A DNA stretch of 64,000 nucleotides from assembly GCA_019652555.1 (NCBI GenBank), contig BPAJ01000001.1, positions 62,001-126,000 of the forward strand, read 5' to 3'. Below, piece after piece: positions 62,264-64,000 of this stretch. Within the stretch, counting starts at the first letter, position 1. Every line of letters begins with the position of its first letter. This DNA comes from Gammaproteobacteria bacterium. Its GTDB lineage: Bacteria; Pseudomonadota; Gammaproteobacteria; Magnimaribacterales; AG-339-G14. Under the pieces are notes generated by a model. That model was not told the DNA's origin. It was given only the letters and a program-made list of their open reading frames with translations, and did not search any database. The position numbers were made by a program, and so were the translations under genes.

Positions 62264-62743
62264 ATGACTGACAAAGCCCCAATGACCGTAGAAGGCGAGA
62301 AAGCCTTACGCGCAGAACACGAACACCTTACAAAAAACGTAAGAATCCAATTGTCCAAAGAAATCGCTGCAGCCAGAGAGCTTGGTGATTTGAAGGAAAA
62401 TGCCGAATACCACGCAGCCAAAGAACAACAAGGGCTGACAGAAGCAAGAATCAGAGAGATAGAGTCTAAATTAACGAATTCCCAGGTTATAGACGTAACC
62501 GCTATAGCGCCTTCCGGCAAAGTAATTTTTGGCGTCACGTTGGATCTTTATGATTTAGGAAAAGATGAAGAAGTGATTTTCAAAATTGTTGGCGAAGATG
62601 AAGCAAATGTAAATGAGGGCAAAATCTCTTTCTCCTCTCCTTTAGCTAGAGCGCTTATAGGTAAGGGTGAGGGAGATATTGCTAAGTTTGAAAGTCCAGC
62701 CGGTCCTCAAGAATACGAAATAGTAGCTATTAAGCACATTTGA
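62264..62743 (+). CDS. greA: Transcription elongation factor GreA
   Basis: GreA restarts backtracked RNA polymerase by stimulating transcript cleavage. The 159-residue protein has an N-terminal coiled coil with the acidic tip (ELGDLKENAEYHAAKEQQG, catalytic Asp and Glu in DLKENAEY) and a C-terminal FKBP-like domain (SPLARALIGKGEGD). It lies four bases after carB. The start ATGACTGACAAAGCCCC gives a slightly longer N-terminus than the canonical MxxxPMT; PMTVEGEKALRAEHEHL follows. Confidence 0.96.
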   Translation: MTDKAPMTVEGEKALRAEHEHLTKNVRIQLSKEIAAARELGDLKENAEYHAAKEQQGLTEARIREIESKLTNSQVIDVTAIAPSGKVIFGVTLDLYDLGKDEEVIFKIVGEDEANVNEGKISFSSPLARALIGKGEGDIAKFESPAGPQEYEIVAIKHI

Positions 62744-62744
62744 T

Positions 62745-63326
62745 TTGAGCAAAAATCCCAACTATACCGGCGGAGAAAGGTTCAATAAGCTTTCAAAAAA
62801 AGACGGCTATCGATCAAGAGCAGCCTATAAATTAAAGCAGATCAATAAGTCGCACAATTTAATTAAACAAAATCAAAATATTTTGGATATCGGCTGCGCT
62901 CCAGGCAGTTGGATTCAAGTGGTAAAAGAGCTTACAAAAGGAAAAGCATCAATTACAGGCATAGATATACTTTCCATGGCTAAAATTGAGGGAATTACCT
63001 TTCTGCAAAAGGATTTATTGGAAGTTAACGACGATGACCTGAATGACCATTTTGACCTTGTTTTATCTGATATTGCCCCCAATATAAGTGGTATAAGTAT
63101 TACCGACTCTGAAAATATGATTGAACTTTTGAATATAGAGATATATCTAATAAATAAATATCTTGTAAAAGGAGGTTCTTTTCTAGCAAAATGTTTTCAA
63201 GGTAGTTCTTTTGATCATTTAAAAGAATTTATGAAAGAAAATTTCAAAGAGGTAGTAAGAATTAAACCAGAAGCATCCAGAACAAGTTCAAAGGAATGTT
63301 ATTTATTAGGAAAATTTAAAAAGTAA
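62745..63326 (+). CDS. rlmE: 23S rRNA 2'-O-methyltransferase RlmE (FtsJ)
   Basis: RlmE methylates U2552 of 23S rRNA late in 50S assembly. The 193-residue protein starts with TTG one base after greA ([29 protein letters not shown]). The SAM-binding motif is [13 protein letters not shown], and the catalytic K-D-K-E set is indicated by [25 protein letters not shown] and [10 protein letters not shown]. The yhbY gene, often beside it, is absent. ftsH follows after five bases. Confidence 0.95.
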   Translation: MSKNPNYTGGERFNKLSKKDGYRSRAAYKLKQINKSHNLIKQNQNILDIGCAPGSWIQVVKELTKGKASITGIDILSMAKIEGITFLQKDLLEVNDDDLNDHFDLVLSDIAPNISGISITDSENMIELLNIEIYLINKYLVKGGSFLAKCFQGSSFDHLKEFMKENFKEVVRIKPEASRTSSKECYLLGKFKK

Positions 63327-63331
63327 GAATT

Positions 63332-64000
63332 ATGTCGCAATTAATGAGAAATATTTTAGTTTGGCTCGCAATTTCAGGTATCACCTTTGTTGCTATCCAA
63401 AACATTTACAACCAAAGCCCTTCACAGAATATGAACTATTCTGAATTTGTTTCTTTAGTAAACAAAGACCAGATTTCCCAAGTATCTTTTAAAGGAGATG
63501 GTTATACCATCGAAGGGATCACTCAAGAAGGAAACTCTTTCACAACAACTCGTCCTATATACGTTCAAGACGATCAGTTAATGACTGATCTATTTGAGCA
63601 CAGAGTCGAAGTTTTAGGTGAAGAACCTCAAAGAGAAAGCATTTGGACACAACTTTTGGTAGCTAGTTTTCCAATTCTCATAATTTTAGCCATCTTCTTT
63701 TTCTTCATGCGTCAAATGCAAGGAGGCATGGGAGGTCGTGGTGGCCCAATGTCATTCGGTAAAAGCAAAGCAAGAATGTTGGAAGGTGGGAAGGTCAAAA
63801 CAACATTTAGAGATGTAGCCGGAGTAGAAGAAGCAAAAGAAGAAGTTCAAGAACTGGTAGATTTTTTAAGAGATCCTTCAAAATTTCAAAAACTAGGTGG
63901 AAAAATTCCTCGAGGAATTTTAATGGTTGGTTCTCCTGGAACAGGTAAGACCTTGCTTGCAAGAGCAATAGCTGGAGAAGCCAAAGTGCCATTTTTTACA
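63332..64000 (+). CDS. ftsH: ATP-dependent zinc metalloprotease FtsH (5' part)
   Basis: FtsH is the membrane-bound AAA+ protease that degrades misfolded membrane proteins and, in relatives, LpxC and sigma-32. The 223 residues visible contain two membrane helices (about residues 6-25 and 107-126) around the periplasmic domain, then the AAA+ domain start with the Walker [14 protein letters not shown]. The zinc site lies beyond the window. It follows rlmE, the usual order. Confidence 0.96.
   Translation, partial: MSQLMRNILVWLAISGITFVAIQNIYNQSPSQNMNYSEFVSLVNKDQISQVSFKGDGYTIEGITQEGNSFTTTRPIYVQDDQLMTDLFEHRVEVLGEEPQRESIWTQLLVASFPILIILAIFFFFMRQMQGGMGGRGGPMSFGKSKARMLEGGKVKTTFRDVAGVEEAKEEVQELVDFLRDPSKFQKLGGKIPRGILMVGSPGTGKTLLARAIAGEAKVPFFT

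Overview
The window is a 64 kb piece of an AT-rich, tightly packed gammaproteobacterial chromosome. The gene content and order (rplO-secY-rpmJ-rpsM-rpsK-rpsD-rpoA-rplQ; uvrA/ssb; fabAB; rplU-rpmA-obgE-proB; smpB-ssrA; bamE/fur-grpE-dnaK-dnaJ-dapB; rpsB-tsf-frr-uppS-cdsA-dxr-rseP-bamA-skp-lpxD-fabZ-lpxA-lpxB-rnhB-dnaE-accA-tilS; valS-holC-pepA/lptF-lptG; carAB-greA-rlmE-ftsH) are those of a Pseudomonas-like gammaproteobacterium. Low GC, very short intergenic gaps, many start/stop overlaps, short versions of several proteins, and no insertion sequences, prophage or CRISPR suggest a streamlined marine lineage. SAR86-type bacteria would fit, but that placement is inference; no 16S rRNA gene is present.

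Layout. 1-4.5 kb: end of the spc operon and the alpha operon. 4.5-9.6 kb: uvrA divergent from ssb, then fabA-fabB. 9.6-12.3 kb: rplU-rpmA-obgE-proB converging on rpsT. 12.4-13.2 kb: tmRNA and its partner smpB. 13.3-19.8 kb: an NSS-type sodium symporter, bamE/fur, the heat-shock genes grpE-dnaK-dnaJ, and dapB. 19.8-38.2 kb: a long run of translation, undecaprenyl/isoprenoid, outer-membrane assembly, lipid A, DNA polymerase III and fatty-acid genes. 38.2-44.7 kb: leuA, a holD-like gene and rimI, glutathione peroxidase, an aldo/keto reductase, an ElaA-like acetyltransferase, and a membrane-anchored parvulin next to a HupE/UreJ-type membrane protein. 44.7-54 kb: a membrane-anchored cold-shock-domain protein, valS-holC-pepA divergent from lptF-lptG, an RDD protein and a peptide symporter. 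54-57.8 kb: an unrecognised 119-aa protein, a CPBP-type membrane protease, and dapD-dapC-map. 57.8-64 kb: a possible attenuator leader, carA-carB-greA-rlmE and the start of ftsH.

How the genes fit together. Nearly everything is housekeeping: ribosome and tmRNA, the outer-membrane route (bamA, bamE, skp, lpxA/B/D, lptFG, rseP), lysine and diaminopimelate synthesis (dapB, dapC, dapD), arginine/pyrimidine precursors (carAB), fatty acids (fabA, fabB, fabZ, accA), and polymerase III subunits (dnaE, holC, probably holD).

Two broad features stand out. First, the left 40 kb contains at least forty single- or double-base frame breaks inside essential genes, mostly at A or T runs, while the right 24 kb is almost free of them; this points to uneven sequence quality, not gene decay. 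Second, the block from rpsB to map (about 19.8-57.9 kb) sits exactly between dapB and carA, which are neighbours in Pseudomonas, and its two ends are the genes (rpsB and map) that are divergent neighbours elsewhere. Expected genes missing from their usual places are pyrH (tsf/frr), recN (fur/grpE) and glnD (map/dapC). I found no clearly new multi-gene system; the best candidates for new biology are the carA leader, the membrane cold-shock protein, the parvulin-HupE pair and the DnaJ zinc-domain change.
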